A stretch of DNA of 64,000 nucleotides from Sporisorium sorghi (Eukaryota > Basidiomycota > Ustilaginomycetes > Ustilaginales > Ustilaginaceae), in assembly GCA_023212695.1 (NCBI GenBank), contig JALCCG010000013.1, forward strand, positions 62,001 to 126,000, written 5' to 3'. The stretch's first letter is position 1. The number at the start of each line of letters is the position of its first letter. The translations under genes and the position numbers were made by a program. The notes beneath the pieces were generated by a model that ran no database searches, was not told the origin of the DNA, and saw only the letters and a list, made by a program, of their open reading frames with translations. This document shows positions 31,488 to 41,761 of this stretch, in pieces.

Positions 31488-32582
31488 ATGAAAAACAAGA
31501 AGAAATTATTCACGATGGCAGCAACAGTATTTGTTATTTCGGGGGGACTTCTAGCATTAAATGCAGTCATGGTTCCAAGTGTCGTAAATCAAACAGTTGT
31601 AGCACAAAAGGCGTCCTTGCAACAGAACATTTCGACCATAAGCTCCGTTAGCAGCACGGTGCCTGTTATGAAAATTGAAGCCACAGCTCCTGTATCGACA
31701 GTTGAGAGCTATCTAGAGCAGACTATAACAGATGAAGAAGTACAATTAATTAATAACTATTTCGATGAAAATAAGAAAGAAACCACCGAGCTAAGCAGAG
31801 AGCTTACAGAAGAGGAAAGTAACCGTCTTCTAAAGCTGGGCGATCAATATGTATATGATGGACTGCGACCAACGAGCCCACTACCCTTAGAGCCAGGACC
31901 TTATGATTTTTATCTCGATATGGACAAAGACATCTTCTTCTACCCCAAGAGACCTATGACAGATCAAGAGCTGCTGCAACATATCGACTGGTACTACCGG
32001 ATCAACTATGTATTATCCAAACGAGTTGATCCCGAACAACAGGAAATCACCGACATCAAAGAGTCAGAAGCTGTCAAATTTGCAGCAGCAAGTGTAAAGA
32101 AAATATTTGACGTCGATGTTTCCAAGCTGGAGGTCTCTGCCTCTTTGCATACCTTATATTCCGAACAACAGAAAACATGGAGTATTCTCTTTCAGCCTTA
32201 TAAAGCAGATACTTTACGAGCCAATGGACAAGCCTATTTAACTTATATTGTCATCCTGGATTCAACAACAGGTACGGTGATAGATACAACGGTTACTGAT
32301 TTATCATACAAAAGAACACCTATTAGTTCCTCAGCAAGTCTAAAAATAAGCAAGGATGCAAGCTGGGTAGTAGCAGCTAGGCAGATTGTGACTAAGAAGC
32401 TTGGCGAAACCCGAGCAATCAAGAGCGCAAAATATGTGAAGAATCCAGTTAACGATAAACGTGGAATGGTTAACATTCTAATTACATTGGAAGATGGCAG
32501 CACTTATGATGCAGAGCTTCGTTATCCTGAAAAAACACTACGATGCCTGTTGTATAATCCTGCTCCCTCCATTACACCATAA
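31488..32582 (+). CDS. Secreted protein of unknown function linked to the two-component system
   Basis: 364 residues from the ATG that follows GGAGGG; an in-frame ATG 15 bases upstream has no such site. An N-terminal M-K-N-K-K-K-L-F plus hydrophobic stretch (about 8-32) is a signal peptide or an N-terminal anchor; no lipobox Cys is present. The mature part has an acidic region around 75-110, a Tyr/Asp-rich segment (about 120-165) and, in the C-terminal half, a repeated alpha-beta pattern (E-A-V-K-F-A-A-A-S-V near 203-212, then beta strands) reminiscent of PepSY-type domains. That resemblance is weak. It may be a co-regulated sensor partner or the main target of the system. Confidence 0.75.
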   Translation: MKNKKKLFTMAATVFVISGGLLALNAVMVPSVVNQTVVAQKASLQQNISTISSVSSTVPVMKIEATAPVSTVESYLEQTITDEEVQLINNYFDENKKETTELSRELTEEESNRLLKLGDQYVYDGLRPTSPLPLEPGPYDFYLDMDKDIFFYPKRPMTDQELLQHIDWYYRINYVLSKRVDPEQQEITDIKESEAVKFAAASVKKIFDVDVSKLEVSASLHTLYSEQQKTWSILFQPYKADTLRANGQAYLTYIVILDSTTGTVIDTTVTDLSYKRTPISSSASLKISKDASWVVAARQIVTKKLGETRAIKSAKYVKNPVNDKRGMVNILITLEDGSTYDAELRYPEKTLRCLLYNPAPSITP

Positions 32583-32628
32583 CCTCTCAAGTATTAGGCT
32601 GGTTCCTCATAGATTGAATTCAACACAA

Positions 32629-32668
32629 CAAAAAAGAGTGTGCAGAAATTGCACACTCTTTATCTATT
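32629..32668 (+). terminator. Terminator of the two-component/secreted-protein unit
   Basis: AAAGAGTGTGCA pairs with TGCACACTCTTT around a short loop, followed by a T-rich tail, about 50 bp after the stop. Confidence 0.88.
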
Positions 32669-32739
32669 TTTCCAGTAAGCCAACACGTCATATCATTCGC
32701 GAGCGTGCTCATCGTCGACGACGGAAAGCACCGCATCAA

Positions 32740-33753
32740 CTATCTATCCTGTTTGGAGAGCCAATCCGCCAATTCTTCTGTTTGAGCAAGAACGGCAAGC
32801 GGATCATAATACCAGGAGCGTTCTTCAGGCCAGACGTACATCTGTCCCTTATTGACTGCCGGGAGGCTGCCCCAGATCGGATCTGCTTTATAATCCTCCA
32901 TCGTACGCGAATTGGAAGTCATAATAATATAATCACCCGCATATTTACTCACCATTTCAGCCGTTAACTCAGCCCACTGCTTCTCTAATATTTCCTCGGC
33001 CACCCCGCTCGGAGGTTTCCTTCCCAAAGCCTGATAGACAGCCTGACCGCCACGCCCAAAATTATCACCGTATACCCAGGTTGACTTCTCGCCGTCCTCC
33101 ATAATACTGAAGGTGGCGTCAGTGGGAATTGCTGCATCGACTTTAGCCTTGGCGGCCGCAATGCGCCGGTCATATTCCTCCAGCCAGGTTTTAGCTTCTT
33201 CTTCCTTACCAAACAGTTCGCCGAAATAAGTCAACTCTTCGTGGGCGTTTTTTAAATCCCCATACGGAATGACGATAGTAGGTGCAATTTTACTGAGCTG
33301 TTCATACGTTTTTTCAGCATTGCCGGTGATGATGAGATCCGGATTCAATGCCACGATCTTCTCGACTGACGGCTTTCCGTAATCCCCAATATCCTCGATT
33401 CCTTCCAAAGATTCTTTAAAGTAGTAGTTCTTGATGGTTAATCCTGGCGCTCCGACCGGAATCACATCAAGCGCAATGAGACTTCCCAAGTATTCTTCAG
33501 CAACAATTCGCTGCGGATGCACCGGAACTTCAATGTCTCCATGGACAGTGGAGATCGTTTTCACTTTGGAATCTCCCTCCGAATTCGTCTCAACCGCTTT
33601 CGACGGATCCGACGCTGCAGTCTGTACTGTCTCCGTGTTGCTATTGCCGTTACCCGTATCTGCTGCTCCACACGCACTGATCATAAGTGCCGTTATAAGG
33701 ACCATGACAATCAATGTAAGCCTTCGTCTGCTCAAATATTCTGAAAAAAGCAA
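32740..33753 (-). CDS. Iron-siderophore-binding lipoprotein (ABC transporter)
   Basis: 337 residues. Signal sequence with lipobox I-S-A-C (Cys about 28) and a Gly/Asn/Ser-rich linker, then a FecB/TroA-type binding domain (about 65-335; P-Q-R-I-V-A-E-E-Y near 79-87, N-P-D-L-I-I-T-G-N near 134-142). It captures ferric siderophores at the membrane. TTG start with AAGGGGG upstream. A Fur box (33775-33793) lies directly upstream. No permease or ATPase gene is adjacent, so transport partners must be elsewhere. The regulator gene upstream suggests a Btr/FeuA-type bacillibactin or enterobactin uptake system. Confidence 0.9.
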   Translation of the reverse strand: MLFSEYLSRRRLTLIVMVLITALMISACGAADTGNGNSNTETVQTAASDPSKAVETNSEGDSKVKTISTVHGDIEVPVHPQRIVAEEYLGSLIALDVIPVGAPGLTIKNYYFKESLEGIEDIGDYGKPSVEKIVALNPDLIITGNAEKTYEQLSKIAPTIVIPYGDLKNAHEELTYFGELFGKEEEAKTWLEEYDRRIAAAKAKVDAAIPTDATFSIMEDGEKSTWVYGDNFGRGGQAVYQALGRKPPSGVAEEILEKQWAELTAEMVSKYAGDYIIMTSNSRTMEDYKADPIWGSLPAVNKGQMYVWPEERSWYYDPLAVLAQTEELADWLSKQDR

Positions 33754-33774
33754 TTTGAATCCCCCTTATTTATC

Positions 33775-33793
33775 GATAACGATAATCATTCTC
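33775..33793 (-). promoter_or_regulatory. Fur box before the siderophore-binding protein gene
   Basis: GATAACGATAATCATTCTC matches the 19-bp Fur consensus at 17 of 19 positions and lies about 20 bp upstream of the start codon. Confidence 0.88.
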
Positions 33794-33848
33794 AAATAAA
33801 CTTTACCCCCTGTCCCTTCAAATGGCTATGCCTTATAATGATGTCCAT

Positions 33849-35468
33849 TCATGCAAATTTGTGATGTCGTCTCAGCACCTTCATCAATTCGTGCAGCTGT
33901 GCTTCCGAAGAGATGGGATCATACCCGAAGAATAATTCCGGCTGATTCAGCACATAGACTTGATTGCGCCGGACTGCATCCAAATTCATCCATTCCTCCG
34001 AACGAAACAATACATTGACACGTTCCTGACCAGATGGATCACTTGGGAGTGACGTGATAAAAATATGATCTGCTGCATAAGAAGCGATCTCTCCAATATC
34101 GACTTCGACAAACCCATCACGAAACAAACCCTCCTCTATCAGCCGTTCAGGTGGACGGAATCCGATATCATCATATAAAATCTGACTGCCTCTGCCGAAG
34201 CTGCCGCTAATGCAATAGGCCGTGTCCGAGCATATTTCCCAGACAACGGCGGTGCCCCGCTCACCAAGCACATGGTTCAGCTCACCATTCACACGATCGG
34301 CAAGTTCGTCATAACGGGACAGCCAATCCTCTGCTGCCGTTTGTTTGTTCATCGTGCAAGCAATGAAACGAAACTGTTCACGCCAGCTCATCGTCTTGAA
34401 TGGCAGCTCCAGAACAGGGGCCAAAGAGAGCATCCTCTTATTCTCAGCAGCAGAATTGTAGCTAATAATCAAATCGGGACTGGATGAAGCCACTGCTTCA
34501 TAGTATCCATCAGTGGCAAGCGTATCGGGATCGAAATAACGTCCTGTACTCAAGTTCCTGTTATATTGAGTCTGCAGCAGCCAGGGAGTATACACACCAA
34601 GCTCTGGAATAATGCCAAGTGCCAACAACGATGCGGTATGGTTAAGATTTAACGCCGTGATACGTTTAGTCTTGCGTTTGTATACCGTAGGCGATACACC
34701 GACGGATTCTTTGAATTTACGGCTTAAGTACAAGCCCTCCTTATACCCTACCTCCTGCGCCAGAGCATTCAGATCCTGCGATCCGGTCAATACTCGTTCC
34801 TGCGCTTTGCGAATTCGAAGCAGCGTCAGGTAAGCATTAAAGGTACGTCCGGTATGCTTGCGGAACATGCGTGAGAAATGCTCAGGACTGACACCCGACA
34901 GAGCAGTCATATGCTCACGTGTTACATCTTGATGGTAGTTCTTTTCTATATACTCAAGAGCTTGCTCCACCCAAGATTGTTTTGTTGATGAAGAAGCCCT
35001 GATTTCCATCTCCGCATGGATCTCCTGCAGCAGTTTAATAAACAGAAGCTGCATGTGAAAGGGCTCATCTGAGTTCTGACCTCTCCACAAGCTCTCAAAC
35101 TCTCCGGCCAATCGCAGAGTCTCGGGCGAGATGGCATGAAACGGCGCAGAGCAATCAAGACCATAAGATGTGCTGCCAGCTATAGATAAACACCGGTATT
35201 CTATATAAATCCCCCGCAACGGGGTAACTCTGTTCGATTCCAGCCTTAAATCCGGAATGGTGCTGCCAGAGACAAATACGCTTCCCCTGGAAACCGGGAA
35301 TGAACGATCATCCTGGTGCAGCATACCGGCTCCGTCCTGAATAATCAGTACTATGTAATCCGCCTCCTGACTGTCCCCGATGGTGCTTGGAATCCCTTTC
35401 TCCAATCCGATTAAACGAATGGGGATATGAAAAGAGTACATGGAAAAGGTGGCCTTTGGAGTTAACAT
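33849..35468 (-). CDS. Btr-like AraC regulator with fused substrate-binding domain
   Basis: 539 residues. An N-terminal cupin-like sensor part (about 1-150) is followed by an AraC double helix-turn-helix (about 165-265; L-S-G-V-S-P-E-H-F-S-R-M-F and A-Q-E-V-G-Y-K-E-G-L-Y) and a C-terminal FecB/periplasmic-binding-type domain (about 275-535). Bacillus Btr (YbbB) has the same build: it senses ferric siderophore with the C-terminal domain and activates the feu uptake operon. The ligand is inferred. ATG start with GGGGGGG upstream and its own Fur box. It lies 95 bp upstream of the lipoprotein gene on the same strand, its likely target. Confidence 0.9.
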   Translation of the reverse strand: MLTPKATFSMYSFHIPIRLIGLEKGIPSTIGDSQEADYIVLIIQDGAGMLHQDDRSFPVSRGSVFVSGSTIPDLRLESNRVTPLRGIYIEYRCLSIAGSTSYGLDCSAPFHAISPETLRLAGEFESLWRGQNSDEPFHMQLLFIKLLQEIHAEMEIRASSSTKQSWVEQALEYIEKNYHQDVTREHMTALSGVSPEHFSRMFRKHTGRTFNAYLTLLRIRKAQERVLTGSQDLNALAQEVGYKEGLYLSRKFKESVGVSPTVYKRKTKRITALNLNHTASLLALGIIPELGVYTPWLLQTQYNRNLSTGRYFDPDTLATDGYYEAVASSSPDLIISYNSAAENKRMLSLAPVLELPFKTMSWREQFRFIACTMNKQTAAEDWLSRYDELADRVNGELNHVLGERGTAVVWEICSDTAYCISGSFGRGSQILYDDIGFRPPERLIEEGLFRDGFVEVDIGEIASYAADHIFITSLPSDPSGQERVNVLFRSEEWMNLDAVRRNQVYVLNQPELFFGYDPISSEAQLHELMKVLRRHHKFA

Positions 35469-35482
35469 AGAATCCCCCCCTT

Positions 35483-35501
35483 GATTATGATAATCATTAT
35501 C
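35483..35501 (-). promoter_or_regulatory. Fur box before the Btr-like regulator gene
   Basis: GATTATGATAATCATTATC matches the Fur consensus at 18 of 19 positions and begins 14 bp upstream of the ATG. Confidence 0.92.
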
Positions 35502-35728
35502 AATTAAGTATAACAGATGCGCTGTCTCATCTGTTAGGATAAATCCATTCTCAGCAGCTATGCATTTTTATGAACTGACAAAGCAAAGTCCGTTCAAAAA
35601 CCTTCAACTTATATGACGGCTTTCATCATCAACTACAGTCTAAAACGACCATAAGCCTGGTACTTGCATATATGTGCTACGCTTGAATTAAGAATCACTC
35701 ATTCCACTAAAAAGGAAGTGTGTACACA

Positions 35729-36067
35729 ATGATACTGAATCATCTTAATCTCACGGTAACTGATGTAACCGCAGCCAAGGAATTTCTGCAAACTTATTTC
35801 GGACTCAAAATCGGCGGTGAGCGCGGGCAGTCATTTGCAGCGTTGTTTGACGATGAAGGGATGGTGCTGACCTTAATGCGGGGGACCGAGGTGAACTATC
35901 CCAAGACTTTTCATATCGGCTTTATACAGGAAAGCGAAGAGAAGGTAAATGAAATCCATCAACGTCTGAGGGAGGATGGGTATGATGTCCCTCCTCCCCA
36001 AAGGGCCCACGGCTGGACTTTCTATGTCAAGGCTCCGGGAGGCTTTACAGTAGAAGTACTTGCATAA
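35729..36067 (+). CDS. VOC-family (glyoxalase/bleomycin-resistance fold) protein
   Basis: 112 residues with the beta-alpha-beta-beta-beta modules of the VOC superfamily: H-L-N-L-T-V-T-D near 5-12 and F-T-V-E-V-L-A at the end, both usual metal-ligand positions. The reaction is unknown. A GTG three codons upstream is in frame, but AAGGAAG has correct spacing only to the ATG at 35729. It is separate from the Fur-regulated genes and has a terminator shortly after. Confidence 0.85.
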   Translation: MILNHLNLTVTDVTAAKEFLQTYFGLKIGGERGQSFAALFDDEGMVLTLMRGTEVNYPKTFHIGFIQESEEKVNEIHQRLREDGYDVPPPQRAHGWTFYVKAPGGFTVEVLA

Positions 36068-36105
36068 CTATCATGCCAACGGCTGGGTTAGCTTCCTACC
36101 ATAAG

Positions 36106-36132
36106 AAGCCTGCGCACTGCGCGCGGGCTTTA
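36106..36132 (+). terminator. Terminator of the VOC gene
   Basis: AAGCCTGCGC pairs with GCGCGGGCTT (one G-T pair); the T tail is short. Confidence 0.55.
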
Positions 36133-36160
36133 TGGTATGTCGGCCTGTTACAGAACATGC

Positions 36161-36186
36161 AAAAAACCGTGCATGGCACGGTTCTT
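36161..36186 (-). terminator. Terminator of the SDR gene at 36229
   Basis: On the minus strand AACCGTGC and GCACGGTT form a stem followed by TTTTTT, about 45 bp after the SDR stop. Confidence 0.85.
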
Positions 36187-36228
36187 CTCATGAAGAAGTG
36201 TTCTTCTCTTGCTTCAAGAAGCAAGCTC

Positions 36229-36993
36229 TTACAAGTGAGAGCCTCCGCTTGCATCGATGCTCTGACCCGTGATCCAGCGGCTCTCCGAAGAAGCCAGAAA
36301 TGCTGCGATATCTGCGATATCGCCAGGCTCTCCCCACCTTCCGAAGACCGAATAGTCAGCGCCGAATTGAAACGAAGCAGGATCCTGAAGCATCGGGGCA
36401 TTCATGTCCGTGTTAATGAATCCGGGTTGAATCGCATTGACCGTAATCCCACGGGAGCCAAGCTGGCTTGACAAGGAGAGCGTCAACGCATTGATGGCCC
36501 CCTTCGTCATGGTGTACGCCGGAATATTGGGCAAGGAAATCCGGGTTACGGCAGACGATAGATTAATAATGCGCCCGTCATCCCGAAGGCGTGGAAGGGC
36601 TTGCTGAATCAGGAAGAACGGTGCCTTCACATTGACTCGCATGATATCGTCAAAGCTCTCTTCTCTTGTCTCCTCGATCGTTGCCATCAAGCCGACTCCT
36701 GCGTTATTGACCAGAATATCGAAACGCGTATCATCGGTCCGTGCTCTCAACATCTCATCCAGCGTTTTGTACAGCTTGCTTACTCCATCCCTGTCGCCAA
36801 GATCTGCCCCAATCAGAAAAGCGTCGCCTCCGCCCTGTGTTATCTCCCGTACGACCTCTTCCGCCGTATCGCGGTTCTTGCCATAGTGAACAGCTACCAA
36901 GGCCCCTTCCTTTGCTAGACGCATGGCTACGGCGCGCCCAATTCCTCGACTGGAACCCGTAACCAGGGCTATCTTCCCATCCAATGCAGTCAT
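36229..36993 (-). CDS. Short-chain dehydrogenase/reductase (SDR)
   Basis: 254 residues, classical SDR. T-G-S-S-R-G-I-G near 13-20 (cofactor), N-N-A-G-V-G near 92-97, and Y-T-M-T-K (active Tyr and Lys) near 161-165 are intact. A basic H-Y-G-K-N after the second strand suggests NADP(H). It resembles FabG-like 3-oxoacyl reductases, but the substrate is unknown. GAGGAG precedes the ATG. Monocistronic. Confidence 0.9.
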   Translation of the reverse strand: MTALDGKIALVTGSSRGIGRAVAMRLAKEGALVAVHYGKNRDTAEEVVREITQGGGDAFLIGADLGDRDGVSKLYKTLDEMLRARTDDTRFDILVNNAGVGLMATIEETREESFDDIMRVNVKAPFFLIQQALPRLRDDGRIINLSSAVTRISLPNIPAYTMTKGAINALTLSLSSQLGSRGITVNAIQPGFINTDMNAPMLQDPASFQFGADYSVFGRWGEPGDIADIAAFLASSESRWITGQSIDASGGSHL

Positions 36994-37110
36994 GATCTCA
37001 TCATCTCCTCTTCTTCTTTCACTTTCAGTTTTATCACAGGGTCCGTTTCGAAATGTTGCTCACCTATTCGGACACTATTCGGACATTCCTTTTCTGAAAA
37101 TTAAAAATCA

Positions 37111-37139
37111 TTTACATTCCATGTAATGCTCTTTATAAT
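37111..37139 (+). promoter_or_regulatory. SigA promoter of the yitT-family gene
   Basis: TTTACA (37111-37116), 17-bp spacer, TATAAT (37134-37139). Transcription should start near 37146 and give a leader of about 107 nt. Confidence 0.75.
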
Positions 37140-37176
37140 GAGAATATCAAAAGAGCTGCGCAACCTATGTTTGCAT

Positions 37177-37218
37177 AAAGCGATTAAAGGATGATTTTTT
37201 CCTTTAATCGCTTTTTTT
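37177..37218 (+). terminator. Intrinsic terminator inside the yitT leader (candidate attenuator)
   Basis: AAAGCGATTAAAGGA pairs with TCCTTTAATCGCTTT (15 bp) and is followed by seven T, only 35 bp before the yitT ATG and about 30 nt after the proposed transcription start. No plus-strand gene lies upstream for it to terminate. Confidence 0.75.
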
Positions 37219-37252
37219 GTGAGCTTGTTGAAAGTCATGGAGGTAGGTACGT

Positions 37253-38089
37253 ATGAAAAAAAGAGCATTTGATATGATCATGCTGCTCATCGGGGCATTT
37301 ATTTTTGCGCTTGCCGTCAATTTATTTGTGATTCCCAACGATTTTGGCGAAGGCGGCGTTACCGGGGTATCCATCATTCTGTATTACGTGCTGCAATGGT
37401 CCCCGGCACTGGTCGGCATCGTTATTAACGGGATTTTACTCATTATCGGCTACAGGCTGCTGGATAGAAGAACAACGGTGTATACCATTATTGCGGTTGC
37501 CTTTAACTCCATCTTCCTGCATCTGACAGAGAACTGGCGTATCGCTTCGAATGAGCCGGTGATCAACGCCATCTTCGCCGGACTGTTTGCCGGCGTCGGA
37601 ATCGGACTCATCGTCCGGGTGGGCGGCACAACGGCAGGCACGGTCATACTCGCACGTCTGGCCAACAAATATTGGGATTGGAATATCAGCTACGCCCTGC
37701 TGTTCTTCGACCTGATCGTGGCTGGACTGTCCGTCTTTGTTATCGGTATCGAGAAGGTGATGTTCACGGTGGTGATCCTCTATATCGGGACCAAAGCCAT
37801 GGAGTTTATTATCGAGGGGCTGAATCCCAAAAAAGCTGTTACCATCATCTCAACCCATCATGATCGCATCGCCATACGGGTGACGGAGATCATGGATCGC
37901 GGGGTAACCGTATTGCGGGGTTACGGTTACTACACCGGTCAAACGAAAGATGTGCTCTACATCGTCATTAGCAAACAAGAAGTATCCATGCTCAAAAAAA
38001 TCGTGCGCGCAGAGGACAAAAATGCCTTTGTCACGATCCACGATGTACGCGATGTGTTTGGCGAGGGATTCATTGATATATCCAAATAA
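37253..38089 (+). CDS. YitT-family membrane protein (DUF161 plus DUF2179)
   Basis: 278 residues. Five or six TM helices (about 5-185) of the YitT family are followed by a cytoplasmic DUF2179 domain (about 220-275; G-V-T-V-L-R-G-Y-G-Y-Y-T-G near 222-234). L-F-V-I-P-N-D-F-G-E-G-G-V-T-G near 23-37 is the family signature. The function is unknown. GGAGGTAGG precedes the ATG. Expression is probably controlled by the leader hairpin just upstream. Confidence 0.92.
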   Translation: MKKRAFDMIMLLIGAFIFALAVNLFVIPNDFGEGGVTGVSIILYYVLQWSPALVGIVINGILLIIGYRLLDRRTTVYTIIAVAFNSIFLHLTENWRIASNEPVINAIFAGLFAGVGIGLIVRVGGTTAGTVILARLANKYWDWNISYALLFFDLIVAGLSVFVIGIEKVMFTVVILYIGTKAMEFIIEGLNPKKAVTIISTHHDRIAIRVTEIMDRGVTVLRGYGYYTGQTKDVLYIVISKQEVSMLKKIVRAEDKNAFVTIHDVRDVFGEGFIDISK

Positions 38090-38120
38090 AACGCACTTAT
38101 TCTTATTGTAATAACAAAAT

Positions 38121-38162
38121 AGATCGAAACTCAGCACGCGGACTGGGTTCGATCTTTTTTTT
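38121..38162 (+). terminator. Terminator of the yitT-family gene
   Basis: AGATCGAA pairs with TTCGATCT, followed by a run of T, about 30 bp after the stop. Confidence 0.8.
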
Positions 38163-38191
38163 GTGTAAATGTTCGGCTATATTTAACCAGC

Positions 38192-38652
38192 TTATATCGG
38201 AGACATATATCTTCCGTACTCCAATCCGAGATCCGTTATCGCATCATCCGACACAGACAGCAGAGATACATTCTCTCCTTCCGCCCCCATCCATTGGACT
38301 CCGACCACGAGACCGTTAGCAGACTCTGCTGCAAAAAGAAAGGAGAACATCTCCGGCCGTATCTCTCCTTGATCGTTCACTCTCCATGTGGAATCCGAAT
38401 CATATTTCGCCGGATAATCATAATACAGCCATACCCCCGCATGTTTCAGCGCCAGGCTTGCCAGCATATCGTCACCTTGTCTGGCAATTGGACCAGGTAT
38501 ACGGTTTCCCTATCTGTAAGCTGAGCAAGCGGCCATGCCTGGTCTACCTTCCTTCCCTTGACGTCCTCTATCTCCTTCCGCTCCTGTTGGCCGGCCTGCT
38601 TCGGATCTGCTGGCTGGATGACCAGAAGCGTCTCCGCCGGAAGATGGCTCCT
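38192..38652 (-). pseudogene. Frameshifted remnant of an unknown protein
   Basis: A minus-strand frame of 91 codons (38192-38467, from an internal ATG with no ribosome site) reads like a real C-terminal domain (L-Y-Y-D-Y-P-A-K-Y, W-R-V-N-D-Q-G-E-I). Directly upstream a second minus frame (38449-38652), also protein-like and rich in Lys/Glu/Gln and ending near T-V-Y-L-V-Q-L-P-D, has no start codon and runs into the first in another phase. The two look like pieces of one gene broken by a frameshift near 38470, with its 5' end missing. Two overlapping short genes are less likely. The family was not recognised. Confidence 0.45.
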
Positions 38653-40415
<1,763 letters not shown>

Positions 40416-40422
40416 TATACAG

Positions 40423-40462
40423 AAAAAAAGAAGCCCTGCCGCATATGCGGCAGGGCTTCTTA
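40423..40462. terminator. Bidirectional terminator between gdhA and ddh
   Basis: A perfect AAGAAGCCCTGCCGCAT/ATGCGGCAGGGCTTCTT palindrome with an A-run before and T-rich tail after; it serves both convergent genes. Confidence 0.92.
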
Positions 40463-40466
40463 CAGC

Positions 40467-41450
40467 TTACAGCAGCTCGCTGCGGAGCTCTTCGGCTGAT
40501 TTTGGCGACAGGTATCCGAGCGGGATATCAAACACCGTCTTGGCGCCTTGCTGTCCCTCTCTGCTCAAGCGAATGGCCGCTCTTGCATAAGACACGAGCA
40601 CGCTCGCCGTAAATTCAGGGTTGCTGTCGAGTTTCAGCCCGAATTCAACAATTTGCTTGCTTCCGTTTCCGGTGATCCCGCTGCGGATGACAAATCCGCC
40701 GTGAGGCATCCCGGCATGCTCAGCCTCAAGCTCTTCTTGCGTAATAAAGGTAACGGTTGTATCGTAATCCGCAAAATAGTTAGGCATCGACACAATGGTT
40801 TGGCGAATTTGTTCTTGGTCCGCCCCTTCTTCCGCTACAACAAAGCAATCTCTCCGATGCTTCTCGCGAGTAGATAGCTCCGGCGTTTCTCCGGAACGGA
40901 TCTGGTCGATAACCTCTTCTACCGGAACCGTGTATTGAACGCCCGCTTTCACCCCGGGTACTCGACGGATCGCATCCGAGTGGCCTTGGCTTACGCCCTT
41001 GCCCCAGAACGTGTAGTCTTTTCCTTCAGGCAGAATCGCTTCGGCGAGGAGACGGTTCATGGAGAACAGCCCCGGATCCCAGCCTGTCGAGATCACGCTC
41101 ACATGACCTCCGCCCATCGCTGCTTTGTTAACTTCCTGGAAAAACTCAGGGATTTTCGCGTGTGTGTCAAAGCTGTCTACCGTATTGAACATACTGGCAA
41201 GCTGTGGAGTTTGCTCAGGCAAATCCGTAGCCGAACCGCCACAGAGGATCATGACATCAATCTTGCCGATATATTGCTCTGCCGCTGATATATGCTCGAA
41301 GCGTGCACCGGAATTTGCCGGCATTTGCTGCGGGTCTCTGCGCGTGAAGATAGCCACCAGCTCCAGATCCGGATTCTGTCCGATCGCTTTCTGTACCCCT
41401 TTACCCAAGTTACCATAACCTACGATTCCTACTTTAATAGATGCGTTCAA
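40467..41450 (-). CDS. ddh: meso-Diaminopimelate dehydrogenase
   Basis: 327 residues, as for Ddh. It makes meso-diaminopimelate in one NADPH-dependent step from tetrahydrodipicolinate, for peptidoglycan and lysine. The Rossmann G-Y-G-N-L-G-K-G near 11-18, C-G-G-S-A-T near 71-76, D-S-F-D-T-H near 92-97, S-T-G-W-D-P-G near 120-126 and W-G-K-G-V-S-Q-G-H-S-D-A near 149-160 are diagnostic. A short route beside the standard pathway is usual in this group. Confidence 0.95.
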   Translation of the reverse strand: MNASIKVGIVGYGNLGKGVQKAIGQNPDLELVAIFTRRDPQQMPANSGARFEHISAAEQYIGKIDVMILCGGSATDLPEQTPQLASMFNTVDSFDTHAKIPEFFQEVNKAAMGGGHVSVISTGWDPGLFSMNRLLAEAILPEGKDYTFWGKGVSQGHSDAIRRVPGVKAGVQYTVPVEEVIDQIRSGETPELSTREKHRRDCFVVAEEGADQEQIRQTIVSMPNYFADYDTTVTFITQEELEAEHAGMPHGGFVIRSGITGNGSKQIVEFGLKLDSNPEFTASVLVSYARAAIRLSREGQQGAKTVFDIPLGYLSPKSAEELRSELL

Positions 41451-41761
41451 TGTTTATCCTCCCTTTGCCAGACCATACTTCCATTGGCATGATGTTTATG
41501 TACTGCTTTAAAGTATAAGTATATAGACATCACAACAAATGTAAACTATTTTATGTTGAGAGGAAATCCTTTCTATCTGTTTCGTTCATATTTTATCCAC
41601 AATAATCTTGCCTGTCGTCTTGTGAAACGTTGCCCCGGTATTCTGACTTCGTTCTTGCTATTTCAACACGAAGGACCCATAATTTTGCAGCCATAAGAGG
41701 ATTTATGAAAGCTTAAGAGAAGTAAATATTAAGATCACCCGAGAAAAGGAGACATGTTATC
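41451..41761. other. Divergent promoter region ddh / MORN-protein gene
   Basis: 311 bp. On the minus strand TTTACA and TATACT-like elements occur near 41510-41555. AAAAGGAG precedes the MORN gene. No operator palindrome or small ORF was evident. Confidence 0.4.
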
